A stretch of DNA of 6,204 nt from NCBI GenBank assembly GCA_947467405.1, contig CANIIN010000174.1, positions 1 through 6,204 on the forward strand, given 5' to 3'. This DNA is from Betaproteobacteria bacterium. Its GTDB lineage: Bacteria > Pseudomonadota > Gammaproteobacteria > Burkholderiales > SG8-39. The notes beneath the pieces are model-generated. The model did not search any database. It was not told the origin of the DNA and saw nothing but the letters and a program-made list of their open reading frames with translations. A program made the position numbers and the translations under genes. Below are positions 4,943 to 6,204 of the stretch, in pieces (the stretch's first letter is position 1; each line of letters opens with the position of its first letter).

Positions 4943-6204
4943 ATGATCACGCTCCGCGAAGTCATCGAGCGCAACGAAGCGCTGTACCCCGACGCCATCC
5001 ATTCCATCTTCGAAGGCAAGCAAACCACCTTCCGCCAGTTCGCCCTGCGCGCGAGGAAACTGGCCGACGGCCTGTACCGCCTCGGACTGCGCCATCAGGA
5101 CCGTTTCGCCGTGCTGTCGATGAATCGCACCGAGTTCGTCGAAGCCTACGGCGCGGCCGAACTCTCCGGCATCATTCTCGCCACCGTGAACTGGCGCCTC
5201 GCTGCGCCGGAGATCGCCTATATCATCAAGGACTCCGCGCCCAAGGCGCTGGTCTTCGAGCGTCAATACGTTCCGCTGGTGGAAAGCATCCGCGCCGAAC
5301 TGCGCGGCATCGAGCACTTCATATGCCTGTCGGACGAAACCGGCAGCGACATCCCCTCCTGGGCGGTGGCCTATGAAGACGTGGTGAAGTCCGGCGCCGA
5401 CAGCGGTGCGCCGATCCGCGCCAAGGACAGCGACGTGCTGGCGCTGATCTACACCAGCGGCACCACCGGCCGGCCCAAGGGCTGCATGCTGTCGCACGCC
5501 GGCAACGCCTTCATGGGCGACCAGTCGGCCGCCTACCAATCCATGCTGCCGGGCGACCGCGCGCTGGTCATTGCGCCGCTCTTTCACATCGGCGCGCGCT
5601 CGCAGCAGCTGCCCATGAACATGCGCGGCGGCTGCGTGGTGATCCTGCGCGCCTTCAACGCCGAAGCCATCCTGCAGACCATCACCAAGGAGCGCATCAC
5701 GCACGTGCACATCGTGCCGACCATGATGCAGGGTGTGCTGGACATTCCCGACAACGAACGCTACGACACCTCCAGTCTGAAGTGCATCATCTATTCGGCC
5801 GCGCCCATGCCGCTGCCGGTGCTGAAGCGCGCCATGAAGCGCTTCGGCCCCGTCATGCTGAATGGCTGGGGTCTTACCGAAGGCGGCAATGGTTCGGCGT
5901 TCCCGCGTCACCTGCACCGCCCGGACGGCACGCCTGACGAGATCAAGCGCCTCGGTTCGGTGGGACAGGCCACGGCGAACACCGACGTGCGTGTCGGCGA
6001 CGAGGAGGACCGCGAAGTGCCGCGCGGCACGGTGGGCGAGTTGCTGCTGCGCTCGGCCTCCAATCTGCTGGGATACTGGAACAACGGCCCGGCGACCATG
6101 GAAACACTGCGCAACGGCTGGCTGCACACCGGCGACATGGGCTACATGGATGAACAGGGTTACATCTTCCTGGTCGACCGCAAGAAGGACATGATCATCT
6201 CCGG
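4943..6204 (+). CDS. AMP-forming acyl-CoA synthetase (3' end beyond window)
   Basis: The visible part is 420 complete codons plus two bases, open to the right edge. ANL-superfamily acyl-CoA ligases are about 510-550 residues, so roughly the last 100 residues, including the catalytic lysine of motif A10, are outside. The enzyme should activate a carboxylic acid with ATP to an acyl-adenylate and transfer it to CoA in the cytoplasm. Visible motifs are the P-loop A3 YTSGTTGRPKG (170-180), A4-region PLFHIGA (212-218), A5 NGWGLTEGG (307-315), A7 GWLHTGD (392-398, D398 binding the ribose) and the hinge/A8 start DRKKDMIISG (412 to the edge). The tryptophan in NGWGLTE, where many members have tyrosine or phenylalanine, is a substrate-pocket-adjacent variation. 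It follows the MFS genes by 104 bp with its own candidate promoter. Substrate (fatty, aromatic or other acid) is not assignable, so I give no gene symbol. Confidence 0.94.
   Translation, partial: MITLREVIERNEALYPDAIHSIFEGKQTTFRQFALRARKLADGLYRLGLRHQDRFAVLSMNRTEFVEAYGAAELSGIILATVNWRLAAPEIAYIIKDSAPKALVFERQYVPLVESIRAELRGIEHFICLSDETGSDIPSWAVAYEDVVKSGADSGAPIRAKDSDVLALIYTSGTTGRPKGCMLSHAGNAFMGDQSAAYQSMLPGDRALVIAPLFHIGARSQQLPMNMRGGCVVILRAFNAEAILQTITKERITHVHIVPTMMQGVLDIPDNERYDTSSLKCIIYSAAPMPLPVLKRAMKRFGPVMLNGWGLTEGGNGSAFPRHLHRPDGTPDEIKRLGSVGQATANTDVRVGDEEDREVPRGTVGELLLRSASNLLGYWNNGPATMETLRNGWLHTGDMGYMDEQGYIFLVDRKKDMIIS

Noticed and set aside
4937..6127. Minus-strand open frame of 396 codons opposite the acyl-CoA synthetase
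   Set aside because: The plus strand holds all ANL motifs in order; the antisense product is a shadow rich in His, Gln and Arg.

Overview
The window is GC-rich coding DNA with strong G/C bias at third codon positions. It probably comes from a betaproteobacterium, most likely Burkholderiales. That placement is an inference from the protein style, the GC content and the start-proximal elements of the form TTAAAATCGGC. There are no RNA genes, insertion sequences or CRISPR arrays. Five protein genes fill almost all of it, and the two outer genes are cut by the window edges.

Left half, minus strand (1-2071): an acyl-CoA-modifying crotonase-fold protein (1241-2071) is followed, 143 bp further along the same strand, by an FMN-dependent alpha-hydroxy-acid dehydrogenase/oxidase (1097 running off the left edge). 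A divergent control region (2072-2304) holds a fairly good minus-strand promoter for the crotonase gene and a -10-like element for the plus strand next to a perfect 16-bp dyad.

Right half, plus strand (2305-6204): two tandem paralogous 12-TM MFS transporters (2305-3483 and 3642-4838) are followed by an AMP-forming acyl-CoA synthetase (4943 running off the right edge). The transporters are clearly products of a duplication. Both appear to start at a TTG within the same TTGAAACT string, both lack a Shine-Dalgarno sequence, and both carry a near-identical 16-bp promoter-like element upstream. The gap before the synthetase is AT-rich and unusually structured: three tandem 13-bp repeats, an overlapping 20-bp dyad, and a 14-bp dyad on the -35 of a candidate promoter.

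Together the genes look like an organic-acid uptake and catabolism locus: transporter(s) for an acid, CoA activation, a crotonase-fold step on the CoA ester, and flavin-dependent oxidation of a 2-hydroxy acid. The substrate cannot be named from sequence. The main oddities are a crotonase without either classical hydratase glutamate, a hydroxy-acid oxidase with a changed FMN-site DGG-x-RRG motif, the transporter duplication with its own promoter element, and the operator-like architecture before the synthetase. I see no convincing evidence of a wholly new type of system.
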